From contig NZ_LT671418.1 of the NCBI RefSeq assembly GCF_900130075.1, forward strand, positions 930,001 to 994,000: DNA of 64,000 nucleotides, in the 5' to 3' direction. The translations under genes were made by a program, and so were the position numbers. Shown here piece by piece: positions 63,562 to 64,000 of the stretch. Under the pieces are notes generated by a model. The model saw nothing but the letters and a program-made list of their open reading frames with translations, made no database searches and was not told the origin of the DNA. The stretch comes from Herminiimonas arsenitoxidans (lineage in GTDB: Bacteria; Pseudomonadota; Gammaproteobacteria; Burkholderiales; Burkholderiaceae_D). How positions within the stretch are numbered: the first letter of the stretch is position 1; each line of letters starts with the position of its first letter.

Positions 63562-64000
63562 ATTTTATCCATTAGTACGCCGCGGCTTGCCGCTGCTATT
63601 GCTGGCCTTACCTATCGCCGCGATGGCGCAAGGTCTGCCTGCATTCACCAGCACACCGGCAGCCGGTGGCGGCCAGAACTATTCACTCAGCCTGCAAACC
63701 TTACTGCTGCTGACTGGACTCTCTTTCCTACCGGCAGCATTACTGATGATGACCAGCTTCACGCGCATCATCATCGTGCTGTCGTTGTTGCGTCAGGCAC
63801 TCGGTACGCAAAGCTCACCGCCAAATCAAGTCATCATCGGCCTCTCTCTTTTCTTGACTCTGTTTGTCATGAGCCCGGTGCTCGACAAGATTTACGTCGA
63901 CGCATATCAGCCCTTCTCGCAAAACAAGATTCAAATGACGGAAGCCTTGGACAAGGCTGTTGCGCCGCTGAAAACTTTCATGCTCAAGCAAACACGTGAA
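63551..64000 (+). CDS. fliP: flagellar export gate protein FliP (partial, runs off the right edge)
   Basis: The first 150 residues of FliP, the core of the export channel. A signal peptide (LPLLLLALPIAAMA) is followed by SLQTLLLLTGLSFLPAALLMMTSFTRIIIVLSLLRQALGTQSSPPNQVIIGLSLFLTLFVMSPV, diagnostic of the family. The ATG at 63551 overlaps the end of fliO by 11 bases. The frame is open to the end of the window, so the remainder lies beyond it. Confidence 0.96.
   Translation, partial: MANKFYPLVRRGLPLLLLALPIAAMAQGLPAFTSTPAAGGGQNYSLSLQTLLLLTGLSFLPAALLMMTSFTRIIIVLSLLRQALGTQSSPPNQVIIGLSLFLTLFVMSPVLDKIYVDAYQPFSQNKIQMTEALDKAVAPLKTFMLKQTRE

Overview
The window looks like a chromosomal segment of a betaproteobacterium of the order Burkholderiales, most likely family Oxalobacteraceae (Herminiimonas/Janthinobacterium-like). 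This is inferred from protein character, from the order tpiA-secG-tRNA-Leu-nuoA-N ending in a DUF2818 gene, and from the single-flagellin fliC-flaG-fliD-fliS-fliT plus fliE/fliF-fliP organisation. No transposase, integrase, phage gene or CRISPR array was seen.

Layout. Bases 1-5453 hold mixed housekeeping genes: a partial CoA-transferase subunit, a PAS-LuxR regulator, a cysteine-rich exported protein, a DUF1801 protein, a short-chain dehydrogenase, ETF-ubiquinone oxidoreductase and a Nudix hydrolase. Bases 5514-20545 (minus strand) carry the complete 14-gene complex I operon nuoA-N, followed by DUF2818 and the Nudix gene. Bases 20622-24761 hold tRNA-Leu(GAG), secG, tpiA, pnp and rpsO, with clear terminators separating the transcripts. 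Bases 24913-29629 hold a lipoprotein, an OxlT-like transporter, a small exported protein, gdhA (TTG start, NtrC-like site upstream) and tRNA-Arg(ACG). Bases 29936-34052 hold a NarL-type sensor kinase and response regulator pair, then a diguanylate cyclase.

Bases 34129-46125 form a tightly packed plus-strand accessory cluster just before the flagellin gene. It holds a TPR-linked O-GlcNAc-transferase-like (GT41) enzyme, a PglD-like N-acyltransferase, an acyl-activating enzyme, a Gfo/Idh oxidoreductase, a stand-alone acyl carrier protein, three methyltransferases, a membrane fatty acid desaturase, a DegT-type aminotransferase and a pure TPR protein. I read it as a flagellin (or cell-surface) glycosylation locus that makes an acylated, methylated amino sugar. 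The desaturase and the ACP/ligase set suggest that the acyl decoration is itself modified, which is the most novel-looking feature of the window.

Bases 46442-64000 are flagellar: a sigma-28 promoter, fliC, flaG, fliD, fliS, fliT, a FliK-like protein paired with an FlhB-C-terminal-like protein, a YcgR/PilZ brake protein, then divergent fliE and fliF-G-H-I-J-K, fliL-M-N-O-P (fliP cut by the right edge). Together these encode filament, cap, export chaperones, MS ring, switch, export ATPase and the first export-gate protein. The nearby diguanylate cyclase and YcgR suggest c-di-GMP control of motility. All functions are read from sequence and family knowledge; no database search was run.
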